From Cristatella mucedo (Eukaryota; Bryozoa; Phylactolaemata; Cristatellidae): a DNA stretch of 64,000 nucleotides. Made by a program: the position numbers and the translations under genes. Under the pieces are notes generated by a model that saw only the letters and a list, made by a program, of their open reading frames with translations, was not told the origin of the DNA and ran no database searches. The stretch spans positions 62,001-126,000 of the forward strand of contig WPIO01000112.1 in the NCBI GenBank assembly GCA_009760855.2. Reading direction: 5' to 3'. Of this stretch, positions 54,306 to 64,000 are shown piece by piece. Each line of letters starts with the position of its first letter. Position 1 is the first letter of the stretch.

Positions 54306-54992
54306 TGGACTACAGCTGGTGATGAATATGGCTGCACGGCTTTTTAAAAATCCCAGAGGTACAACTATGAGTCTGCTCTACTGAAGGAGCTGCGATGGGT
54401 TCCGGTTAATCAACGGATACAGAGTAAAATTTATACTCTGACCCACTAGGCTGGCAATGGTTTGGATAGTGTATACCTAATCAACGGCTGCACCAGTTTC
54501 AGCCTCGTCAATCGTGCCCTCATTTCCACTGTGGACAATTATGAAAAATATGGACAAAAAAATTAGCTGTTTCATTCCTCTGCCTAAAGACCGTAGGTGA
54601 CAGAAGCTATTGCTTTGCAAACCCTAGGCTGCGGAACTCAATTTCACAATTCTTACGCAACGACATCTATTCTCCTGCTGTCGACTGTCGGCATTCTTTC
54701 CAGCAGCTTTGAATTGCGACTTCCGTGCTACTTATGACCTCTACTGCCCTCATGACTCAGCTGTGCTTCTTACATTCTCTTTGTTGCATGAGAGTGGGCT
54801 ACCGCATGCAAACTGAAAGCCGCTTAGGATTCGTGTGGGTATAGAAAACTCCCCTATGTGTAACACTCACTTAGTCTTCGTTCGGCGTTGTGGAGTCGTA
54901 GACAGAGATACACGTCACATTACATTAGACATTCAGTCGGCTTCAAGCAAATCGTCGATGATTACGATGTTAAAGACAAAGTTCCATGATAA

Positions 54993-54997
<5 letters not shown>

Positions 54998-55051
<54 letters not shown>
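54998..55051. repeat. (TA)n microsatellite
   Basis: About 27 uninterrupted TA units. Confidence 0.95.
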
Positions 55052-55053
<2 letters not shown>

Positions 55054-56364
55054 CTGATTATCTAGTTCTTGTTAACCCTTAGCCGTAGTCAACAGCATTA
55101 ATGATCCTACTCTCGGCCGCCAGCAGCAGTGTGCATACGGGTGTCTAGAATGCCGCCACTCGGTCACTAGTCAGGTAGTCGGTGCTCGTATCCTCCACAA
55201 CCTGGCGGGGCGAGAGATGTGAAGGGATCGTTCGCTTGCGGCTCGGTATTGACCTTGACCCTTCCAAAAATATAACCTACGCATAGCTGTTTAGCATTGC
55301 CGCTGCAACCACAAAAAATAACCAACGACCTCAGCCTCAGTGTCATGCATGAAATTAATTATGTGGTTGCAATGGTCGCCATCTCTGTCTTTCGGATTTC
55401 AAAGCCGTACTTGCCGCTGCTGACCATTCCTTCGGCTGTCGAAGCAGAACATGCCCGCGCCTTGACCCGTTAGCTAAGCTGCAAATGCTCTGTCTTCTAG
55501 TTGATTAGTTTTGAAAGGCCAGCCAATCGGGCCGCCAGTCAACTGCACCTCGCTAACAAAGGCCAATGCATAGTTGCACTATAGGCGACGTCCCTATTCA
55601 TAAAAACCGTCTTCTGGTTGTTAACAAGAAAAACCCTGGAGGCCTGTCGAAGGCAGCGTTTTGTAAGTGCAGAACGACCGGAGGCCGTCTGCCACGTGAC
55701 TGAATTTCTTGCTGAGCAACTTCACCTCGAGCTGAGATCGTTCCCGCGACCACTGGTTTTCCGGTTCGGTGCTCTGCGGACAGAACTATCGAGACTGCTT
55801 GCTCTCTACTACTCACAGCTCAGAACTTGAGGCCTCGGCTTCAAAGGACCACTTACGTCCTCGGGCTGAACCTCAGCGTACTGTCGCGATGGCGCCGGAG
55901 CGGTTCCTGAGCTACTAAAGTCATTCAACAAAAGCGCTACCCACAAAGTGGGTGTAAGTCCTTGCAGAAGCTTAAATGATTCGGGTGAAACTGGCGCCTC
56001 GAGGCTCGAGATTAATGGGTCGTCGATGCTCACCGACACACGCAGGCATGCCACATCGACGTTGGCAGAGCACGGCTGCAGTCAGGAACCTTATTTGCGA
56101 CTCGGCGTTCTTAACTTCGAGCAGTACATTCCAAAGACGCTGGGGGAGGGCTAAATCTGCGCATCACCAGCCTCAGCATAAGCACTTTTCATTACAGTCA
56201 AAATACTACATTATTTTGACATATATTGATCCTCGTTATTACAATTCAGGAGCCGCTAATTATTTCTAGGTGATCAGTGATCAGTCTGCAAATTAGTCTA
56301 AGAAAGAATAGAAAATATAAAAAGGTGCATTGATTCGGCAGCTTTATTTGCAGTAACTTCAAAG
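55052..56364. other. Unassigned stretch, GC-rich in part
   Basis: No repeat family was recognised. Overlapping frames of 70-97 codons occur on both strands between 55598 and 56269 without motifs. A small direct repeat, GATCAGTGATCAG, is at 56272-56284. Confidence 0.4.
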
Positions 56365-56475
56365 AAAAGCCTTAACGGCCATCATAACCACTTGCAGTCG
56401 GCATCAGAGGATCGCCTACTACAGGACTCAAACCGACGGCTTGGGTCATGAAGAGCGAGCACCTCACCCCTGGCC
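56365..56475 (-). mobile_element. SINE1 copy (same sub-variant as 6.0 kb)
   Basis: The plus strand AAAGCCTTAACGGCCATCAT then ACTTGCAGTCGGCATCAGAG shares GCAGTCGGCATCAGAGGAT with the copy at 5998-6165. The head is poorly kept. The 127-codon minus-strand frame 56382-56765 runs out of this SINE into unassigned sequence and is not credible as a gene. Confidence 0.65.
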
Positions 56476-56934
56476 TCAGACTCTGGGGCAGTAACGCCTG
56501 GATGCTGGCGTATAGTCCTTAAGTGCCGGCCTGCAGCAGTTACTTCTATCGTAGTCGGTGGCCAGAAACCGCATCTGCTGCTCGACTTATGCGGTCCAGA
56601 TATTTCACAGATCAGACGGTCGAGACCGATGGGGACATTTCTACCGTATAAGTTGTCTAGCTTGAGGTTGTTATCAGGCCAGCGAGATAGAAGAGAGCAC
56701 GACCTGAGGGCCTGGTACCGACCTGGTCCTACGGACCAGAAGCTTTTTGTTAACAGTAAAATCACGGCTTAGTTACAGTTGCGTCTGCCGTTCTATTTTG
56801 CTTGGACTGTTTTATAAAAAAAAAAAACGTGTACATTAAGTGCTAGTCGTTGGCGTAGGATTCCATTTGTTTTCTATGACATTGAGCTCTATTTTCTTTG
56901 GCCGAGAGAAAGAGATAGCAGAGACAACAGAAAA
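56476..56934. other. Unassigned stretch
   Basis: Nothing recognisable was seen. A poly-A run lies at 56817-56827. Confidence 0.35.
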
Positions 56935-57415
56935 GCTGAGATGCAAAGGGAGATGGTAAGAAAATGAGAGAGAGAGAGCAAAAAGAGAAAGTGAGAGATA
57001 AATAAAGGGAATAAAACGAGAGAACGAGAGACTTGCAGTTAAAGAGAGAGAGAGAGAGAGAGAGAGAGAAGTACTAATATTACGATAGCGAGAGAGGTTG
57101 AGTGGGAGAGAAAGGGAGAGAAAGAGAGAGTGTAAGTCAGAGGGGGGAGAAAATAGAGAGCAGAGAGTACAGAGCAGAGAGAGAGAGAGAGAGAGACCAA
57201 AGACAGAGAGAGAAACACGGAGAGAGACAGAAAAACAGGTGAAGAGAGCATAGAGACTGATAAAGAGAGGAGAGAGAGAGAGAGAGGGGGGGAGGGAGAG
57301 AGACAGAGAGAGCGGGAGAGAGGGGGAAAGAGAGAGGGCACAGAGACAGTGATAAAGAGAGCAGAGGGAGAGAGAAAGAGAGCGAAAGAGAGCGGGAGGG
57401 AGAGAGAGAGAGAGG
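56935..57415. repeat. Long impure (GA)n tract
   Basis: About 480 bases of purine-only or nearly purine-only sequence (GAGA, GAAAGAGA, GGGAGAGA) are present. It has no regular higher unit. The 100-codon minus-strand frame at 57039-57341 is repeat-derived. Confidence 0.9.
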
Positions 57416-57629
57416 TTGAGGCTAAGCGACCTCAGTTTCCATTGATGGACAGCAAGTATCCAGCTGGATATAATATTAAGGGGAAGAATCTGTTAGTATG
57501 GAGCATTTAACGTACTTCCTGCTGGTGTATATAAAGGTACTTTTAAGAAATAATTACCAAATCAACTTCATAGTCAATGCTACTTACTTTTACCTTCACA
57601 CTAATGCAGAAATTTGGGCCGACTTAGCT
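57416..57629. other. Unassigned short stretch
   Basis: Nothing recognisable was seen. Confidence 0.35.
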
Positions 57630-58290
57630 TAGAACGCGGCAGCCAAGCTGTTCTATGCATTCTTGATATCCCGAGTAGATTTTTTCTTGCATTTCTTCCG
57701 TTCTGTTTCAACAGGGCGCTTACAGTCGGTGCACCACGCTGCAGCCAGGCTTGTCTGTCGCAGAGCGTCGAAGTTGGTACATTACACCACTTCTCGATTG
57801 CCGACCTGCAGTTGATCACCATCGCGAAGCGCGTCGACTTCAAGGTTTTTCACTTACATTTACGTCCCTTCATTAATTAGCTTCAGAATTACTATCAGAT
57901 CCAGATACTCCTCACTCAGGCTAGGCATCGTAACACCTGCGCTTCAGACGTAAGTTGTTTAGCTGTGCCTCTAACCAACATCAAATCTTGTTGAGACCGC
58001 GCCTTTTATTCACATGGTCTCAAAGCTTCACTCCCCATGGACATCACCGTATCCCTTGACTTGACGAAATTTAAAAAGAAACTAAAACGCACCGTTTCCT
58101 AAGATCATTTGCTGGGTCCTCTTGGGTTGTATTTTTTTGTTTATTCGTGATGAAACTGTGCAAGCTATCGCTAAACATACTGACATCCTTTCTTTACAGC
58201 ATATCGCAAGTGCCTAGTCAGAGATTAAATTCTCTGAGGGTGCTGCACATATGCAGTATGATGATGATGATTATTATTATTACTGACAAG
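57630..58290 (+). mobile_element. LINE1 3' fragment, diverged
   Basis: The sequence follows the C-terminal domain (GALTVGAPRCSQACLS... region, then FKVFHLHLRPFIN-like) to the 3' region and hairpin (GTGCCTAGTCAGAGATTAAA then TTCTCTGAGGGTGCTGCACA) and a (GAT)n(ATT)n tail at 58259-58284. Confidence 0.75.
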
Positions 58291-58744
58291 ACGAACCTAT
58301 GATTTAGTACCAGCTGAAGACAATTAATTGCACATACCTGAGGTTCTGAAGCAAGGAAATGGCAATAATCTCGAAGCAACGTTACAAATGCGTAAACTAC
58401 TTTGGCTGTCTTATTCTTATCTCTGCAGCTTCTGATTTTATCGACGTCCTATAAATAAAATTAGGCCGGCTTGACGAGTGGGGGGACGTGATCATCTTAT
58501 GAAAAGTCGGATTAGAATAGTGCTGCATTCTTAGGTTTGAAGACCGCTCAGCAATACATATTCGTAAGTAATCTCTCTACTGAGCAGAACAGAGCGCCTG
58601 TAAGCAGTAGCTCCTGAGAGCGTATGTATGAGCCCGAAGGCTCCGTGAGCCACCACACGTCGTGCAGTGACCTGCTTGGCAACAAATAGTATACTTGGAT
58701 TACTGGCAGATGTCACCGGAGTGAGCTAACTGAACCAATTTTGG
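58291..58744. other. Unassigned stretch
   Basis: Nothing recognisable was seen on either strand. Confidence 0.35.
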
Positions 58745-59410
<666 letters not shown>

Positions 59411-60221
59411 ACTGGCTAGCAACTGTCAGCTGAGCTGAGCAGAGCTCTCGGCCGCAGAGAGGTGCGAGAGTTTCTGTTCGCCGTGGCTGCTGCGATACAC
59501 CTGTAAACCCTATGTCGATATCAAATTTCCAGCTCAAAGCTAGAGTTATGGGATTTTTGTCTTAAGATGTGGTAGCTCAAAGTTGCGCCATGTAACATTA
59601 TCCTCGGCATAAAGGATGCATTGGTGCTACACCTACAAATCACTAGCCGTGATTCCGAGGCTCGGGGCCTCAGCGGTATACGTCGCTCGGCGGCTGAGAC
59701 CGTCGGCGTTGCAACGGCCACAATGTTGTTCCGCCCCCAGCCGAACTCACACCGCTCCGCCAGGCCATCTGGCTCTCTGCATAACTGCTCGTGTTGGGGG
59801 GGGGGCACCTCTGGTCGCGTGACCCGCTAGTCCTGCAGCGAACTACTTTCTTTCTTGTCTACCGGCTTGCGTGGACGCTATCTACTCTCTGTCCCTTCCG
59901 TTCACTCTCTCCCTTTCCCTCCTACTTCTTTTTTTCTCAGGCAGCTTTCATTCCAGCAGCTCCGGAGCTGTTTATACGATGGCTTCCGCTTCATCCGTAT
60001 GTACGTACGCTCGCTCGCTTGCGTTGCCTGAGTAGAATGCAATACAACCGTCGACAACTCGTTAGTGGGGGCTTCGTTTTTCATCGGCCCCTACAAGAAT
60101 AGCACAGCTACGAGCACTCGGTTGCTGACCTACTTTTCTGTCCGTCCGTAAAGCCTTGACATCAATTTTTTAATTTCAGCTGAGATACCCTATCCGAAGC
60201 AGTATTGTTTAAAAGATAATC
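59411..60221. other. Unassigned stretch, GC-rich in part
   Basis: No family was recognised. Frames at 59521-59830 and 59791-60102 cross a poly-G run (59796-59805) and lack motifs. Confidence 0.4.
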
Positions 60222-60300
60222 GTGAGCAAATGTAAAGTGCCTAGAAAAAGATTGAGTTCTCTGAGGGCACAAATGTATTATTATTATTATTATTATCATT
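60222..60300 (+). mobile_element. LINE1 3' tail fragment
   Basis: AGCAAATGTAAAGTGCCTAG, then AAAAAGATTGAGTTCTCTGA and GGGCACAAATG, lead into (ATT)6. Only 80 bases remain. Confidence 0.8.
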
Positions 60301-60734
60301 GTAAACCCGAAGCAGAGCAGTTTACGTGGAATCGTTCACTCTAAATCACGATAGAAACTTTCACGAAAGATCCGCTAAATTGTGTAATCGTATAGTTGCG
60401 GGGCCACCGCACGTAATAATGTCTTCTGTAAAAAAAAGCTAAATGGGAAACTGGGTGGAAGCTAGTTAGATTCTCAAAATCGAGGTTAAGCTTGTTAACG
60501 ATCGTCCCGAAAATTGTTTTTGCAGAGAAGAAGGAGCCAGTGATATATTTTCCGAGAGCTGCTCGAAGGATTTACTCACCCCATATGTAGCTTATACGTC
60601 ATTATTGAACTCATACTAATGATGGACTAGTTAGCCAACAATCTCCATAAACAATATTAAGGAATGACTGATTGTGACTGTAATAGCTGTTATATCGAAA
60701 CGAAGACAGCCGTACGTACATATTATCGCTATGT
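60301..60734. other. Unassigned stretch
   Basis: Nothing recognisable was seen. Confidence 0.35.
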
Positions 60735-61850
60735 TATCGTCGTTCAAACGCATTCCTAGATGTTACTGATGTTGCTAAGATCTGTGAATTATGCATTAGC
60801 AAAAGAAAAGTGCCCAGGAGCTTACTGGGGGCGGGGCGGGAGCTGAGAGCCAACTCGTTTGGCAGGATCTACGAGCTGAGTACCAGCTCGTTTGGTATTC
60901 CTAGCATTGTCTCGAACTGCTCAGCGAAATCTCCCTCAAGCATTGCTGTTAATCTCTATAAGTTAATGGTCATCAGGCCTGCCCTAACTCCGGCAGCCCA
61001 ACTTAACGCTTGTCTTTGGAACCCACAATATGCACAATAAAACCCTATCAACAAGCGACATCATTTCTGAAAAAAGCCTCGATCTGTTCGCCTTAACCGA
61101 AACTTGGCTAAAATCGGCAAACCACCAGACCATTAACAACATAACTCCGACAGGCTTCTACTTCTTTCACACACCTAGACCAATCAAAACTGTAGGTGGC
61201 GTCGCTATTAATATATGCTTGACCTTCAATTTCAAAACGTTTGCAGTCTCCTTGATGCAGTGTTAATAATATATTATTTTGAGTTCACCCGATAACAAGC
61301 TAAGAATAATATCGATGCTGTCCGTGCTAGAATATCTGTTTCGCCTCTGCGGTTCAATCCTCCTGCTGATCTGTCATCTTGGTAGGTTGCTATAACACGA
61401 CACTAGCTGATACACTCGACGAGTTTGCACCTCTGACTAAGCGCACTGTGATCCCTTGCCCAGACGGCCTAGGGCATCACTGGCACTGCATTGCAGTGGT
61501 TGACGTCATATCTTAGTGTGAGACTACAAAGTACAGACGTGAATTAACGAGGATCATCCGAGGAACCTCTGAAAGATGTAGTCGCTCAGGGATCTGGGCT
61601 TGGCACAGTTCTTATCATGGTTTATACTTTCCCTTTTGCCGAAGTGATTGTCGTGCACAGTCTAGGCTCTCACTTCTATGCAGATGATACTCAGTTGTAC
61701 CTTTGCTTTGATCCCTCCTAGCCATCCAGCATGTCGAATGTTCTTAACTCCCTAGCTAAATGTATTTACATCTGCACATGGATAGCAGCAAACTTTCTTT
61801 AATTGAATCATGATAAAACCATCTTACTAGTCGTGGGCAAACCAAATAAC
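60735..61850 (+). pseudogene. LINE1 copy with 5' coding region, internally deleted
   Basis: This is the second copy that keeps the start of ORF2: NAFLDVTDVAKICELCISKR, then the endonuclease start (LFALTETWLKSANHQTINNI, KTVGGVAINIC). The endonuclease is then cut at about 61270. A linker piece resumes (IDAVRARISVS..., ADTLDEFAPLTK). The frame jumps at about 61468 straight to GITGTALQW, deleting roughly 1 kb of fingers and motif A. The catalytic box FYADDTQLYLCFDPS (near 61680) is intact but out of context. It ends near 61850 without a tail. Confidence 0.8.
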
Positions 61851-62084
61851 TACGTAACATAACTCCCTTTCTCAACATCGGAGCCAATGAGTTTTTAGAT
61901 AAATGTGGCCAGCTAGAACCACGTGGTAGGCTGCAAAGGCAGCTGTAGATCCATAGTCGAGGGCAATGTGGCTGGGAGGGCATTAGCTCTCGAGTGAGGA
62001 TTCAAGCAAAAATGTTTGCTTTAGGCAGTGTGCATCGTCAGCGACAGTTTCCAGTTTTTACATTCCGCAAGGAATGGTACATTG
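61851..62084. other. Unassigned short stretch
   Basis: Nothing recognisable was seen. Confidence 0.35.
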
Positions 62085-62190
62085 TCTGCAGCTGAATCTC
62101 TATCCAGGCGCATCACATAAACCAGGGCTGGAGCCCACGAAATCGGTCGTAAAGGTGGTCACCTTGACCTAGGATTTTAAAGGCAAGCAT
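62085..62190 (-). mobile_element. SINE2 copy, diverged
   Basis: Plus-strand TGAATCTCTATCCAGGCGCA, then GGGCTGGAGCCCACGAAATC and GTGGTCACCTTGACCTAGGA, follow the reversed SINE2 order. The A box is decayed. Confidence 0.6.
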
Positions 62191-62444
62191 GTTACCTTCT
62201 CGGCCAATTATGCAATCTGGAAGTGCGTTCGGTGCTGTGCTTGGCTATTTTCAGAGCCACTGATTGTGTATTCAGAACCTCAGATTTACAAAAAAATGTT
62301 TAGCTTTGCCGAGTGAGCATGTCATATCATTGCACTACCATCAGATGCTGACTCTAGCAGTTGTAATCACGGAAAAGTGACCTGGTTTCTCTACATGCAC
62401 TGAGAACACTTGGCAATACCTATCCTTGGACCCTTAAAATAATA

Positions 62445-62515
62445 ATAATACACCTGCACAGCACCCTCAGAGAACTGAATCTCTCTCTATAGGCACCTTA
62501 CAAGATGCTGCATAT
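62445..62515 (-). mobile_element. LINE1-like 3' tail fragment
   Basis: The plus strand runs AATAATAATACACCTGCACA, then GCACCCTCAGAGAACTGAAT, CTCTCTCTATAGGCACCTTA. This is the reverse complement of the LINE1 hairpin with its ATT tail. Confidence 0.7.
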
Positions 62516-63099
62516 AAAGCACTACCAAATGTTGGTGGTAACATCCACAAGCAACAGGCAAAGCACCAAGTGTTTAGTGGTAACATCAGCAAGCAGCAGG
62601 CATAGCGTAACATTACCATGCATAGTGTAACATTACATCAGCACTTGCTCCTTATCATGCAGCCTATCGACTTTAGGTTAGTCATCTTGGTTTATCCTGC
62701 TGTATGCTCAAGGGCTCTTAATATGCTGCAAGTTATGGCTAACAAGTTGACATCCTATCCAGAAACTCGGTGTTTTGAGATGGATTTAGTTCTTTTATGA
62801 TGCCAGTCAATGTTTTGCTGCTATTATTTTGCTATGGCAGTGTGAGAATGATGCAAGAGAACGCAATAGGCTGATTGCCATTGAAAACCTAAATGTAAGC
62901 TAGCGTAGGCAAAATGAGCGGCACGATGTACAGCTGACATGTATTTTGGAATGAACCTCATTCATAACAGCATTTCCAATATTAGGACTTAGCTTACACA
63001 CCAGCTTTGGGCAACTTAATTACTAGCCTTCTACACAGATTTTTGAAACTTACACTTTTGTAATTCGAAATATTGGAATTCCATATACTGTCTAATCAC
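62516..63099. other. Unassigned stretch with short local duplication
   Basis: GGTGGTAACATCCACAAGCA and AGTGGTAACATCAGCAAGCA (about 62531 and 62577) are diverged direct repeats about 45 bases apart. Otherwise nothing was seen. Confidence 0.4.
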
Positions 63100-63225
63100 A
63101 CTAGGTCCCGAGGTCATAGGTTCGATTCCTGCAGTGGGCGATTCTTTATCGCCAATGCAAGCAGTGGTGATAGCCGTAAAGGCTCTTCTGTCGCTATACA
63201 AAAAGAGGCTGTTTAATCAGCTAGG
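63100..63225 (+). mobile_element. SINE1 copy lacking the A-box segment
   Basis: The head reads CACACTAGGTCCCGAGGTCA, jumping from the first bases of the A-box region to just before the B box (GGTTCGATTCC), a deletion of about 25-30 bases. The body and tail (TCGCTATACAAAAAGAGGCT) are intact. Confidence 0.85.
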
Positions 63226-64000
63226 ATTTATTTTAATTTATTTCTTTTTGGTCTATTTACGATTGGCTGGCAACCTCAGTACCGTATATAGCATACAGTG
63301 TACATCATTAACTAGGCCGTTCAGCTACTTTTAGAACCTCGGACGACAAAACCCAAATCCTTCCTGTCGCGAACCTGCCCAGCCCTGTAACTGCCCAGAC
63401 TGACGACATGGTAGCAAGTTCAAAGGCGACTCATCAACGTTCCTCAGTCTCGATGTAGCTTCAGGCGTGTCGAGAGATCTTTTTATCATCACTGCATCTG
63501 CACTGATTATGAAGGGGTCGGGTTCCTAACTTGGGATTTTTGCTGCAACTTACAGAGCTCAGCGATGGAGAGAGGGAGCCCAGCGATGGTGAGTGGCAGA
63601 GTAAGAATTTGGCCCTGTATCCTCAGATCGGCAGGTAGCCTTTGCCACTCCAATAGCAATGAAGTAAAATGAATAAACATTTTCGAGTAAAGACCAGCCC
63701 GGCTGGAATATTCATCTGTAGTTTAGAAGCTTAAAAGCTTTTTGGCAGACAAGCCAGTAATGAGTTAGCTCTATAAAAAAAACCAGAGAGCTTATAAGAC
63801 ACTCTGCTAGCTGCTAGGGTAAATAATCCTTAATTATATAATTTACAATCCTCGCGAGATGCATATCCCATTGACCGACTTTCAGCTAGAGAGCCTTGGC
63901 AGCCCCTTCAGGGCTAAGTACTGCACTTCGGGTTAAATCAACATAAATCCGGTTTCATTGAATAGTCGATTCGAATGTGTCCAAACGTGAATGAACGTCA
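63226..64000. other. Unassigned stretch to window end
   Basis: No repeat family or gene was recognised. Confidence 0.35.

Larger units (their letters stand above)
49380..54925 (+). mobile_element. LINE2 copy split into four pieces by nested insertions
   Basis: The pieces, in order, are: about 49380-49427 (GCTGAAGATACTCGCCTGTA, from the YADDTQLYLSF region); 50220-50389 (post-YADD to GACTTGAAGACTTTGCTCTC); 50530-50702 (GCTAGCCATCATGTCCAATC to GAAAAAAGCCATTAG); and 54306-54925 (GATGAATATGGCTGCACGGC to the LINE2 3' end GACAGAGATACACG). Laid end to end they follow the uninterrupted LINE2 copy at 24.16-25.2 kb. The insertions between them are listed separately. Confidence 0.8.

Noticed and set aside
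56382-56765. 127-codon minus-strand ORF as a host gene
   Set aside because: Its C-terminal part is SINE1 in antisense, and the rest lacks any motif.

Overview
This window looks like intergenic or intronic DNA from an animal genome, probably an aquatic invertebrate, although the species cannot be told from sequence alone. There are no bacterial-style operons. Almost every ORF longer than about 150 codons is transposon-derived, made of simple repeat, or extended by simple repeat. The elements recognised are those of a metazoan genome: L2/CR1-group non-LTR retrotransposons, tRNA-derived SINEs, hAT transposase remnants, long microsatellites and one large inverted-repeat element. Only one short stretch (31.6-32.0 kb, minus strand) looks like a possible host protein-coding exon.

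Two LINE families dominate; the names here are local. LINE1 ends in a hairpin-forming 3' tail (GCGCC...GGGCGC around AGAGA...TCTCT) followed by (ATT)n. It has about two dozen copies or fragments. The best is at 3.1-5.3 kb, with a 621-codon reverse transcriptase ORF, an intact YADD motif and a 7-bp target-site duplication. The longest is at 33.7-37.2 kb, with endonuclease and RT but several stops. LINE2 is a related RT family with a different 3' end (finishing GAGATACATTACAT). It has about a dozen fragments, at 0, 2-3, 13, 14.5, 23.5-25.2, 30.6-31.4, 33.2, 41.6-42.2, 45.8-46.5 and 49.4-54.9 kb.

Two tRNA-derived SINE families are scattered through the window, about 10 copies of SINE1 and 7 of SINE2. 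SINE2 carries a tRNA-like head (A box TGGTCCAGTGG) fused to a version of the LINE1 3' hairpin, so LINE1 is its likely mobilising partner. Two diverged copies of a hAT (ZMYM1/DUF4371-like) transposase remnant lie in opposite orientations at 11.1-12.7 kb (minus) and 28.4-29.9 kb (plus). One carries a minisatellite that grew from a site still single-copy in the other. A candidate solo LTR lies at 22.8-23.5 kb.

The most unusual object is a 3.2-kb foldback-type element at about 50.70-53.91 kb. It has roughly 440-bp terminal inverted repeats and an interior built almost entirely of diverged units of about 150-195 bp, with no transposase. It sits inside a LINE2 copy that was also hit by a LINE1 fragment, two SINE2s and a further unidentified segment, giving a readable nested stratigraphy from 49.4 to 54.9 kb.

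The long stretches at 13.1-14.4, 15.9-18.3, 25.9-27.1, 46.5-49.4, 55.1-56.4 and 59.4-60.2 kb hold nothing recognisable beyond simple repeats and short ORFs. Element boundaries are estimates from reading repeated copies against one another, usually good to 5-30 bases, and worse for degenerate copies.
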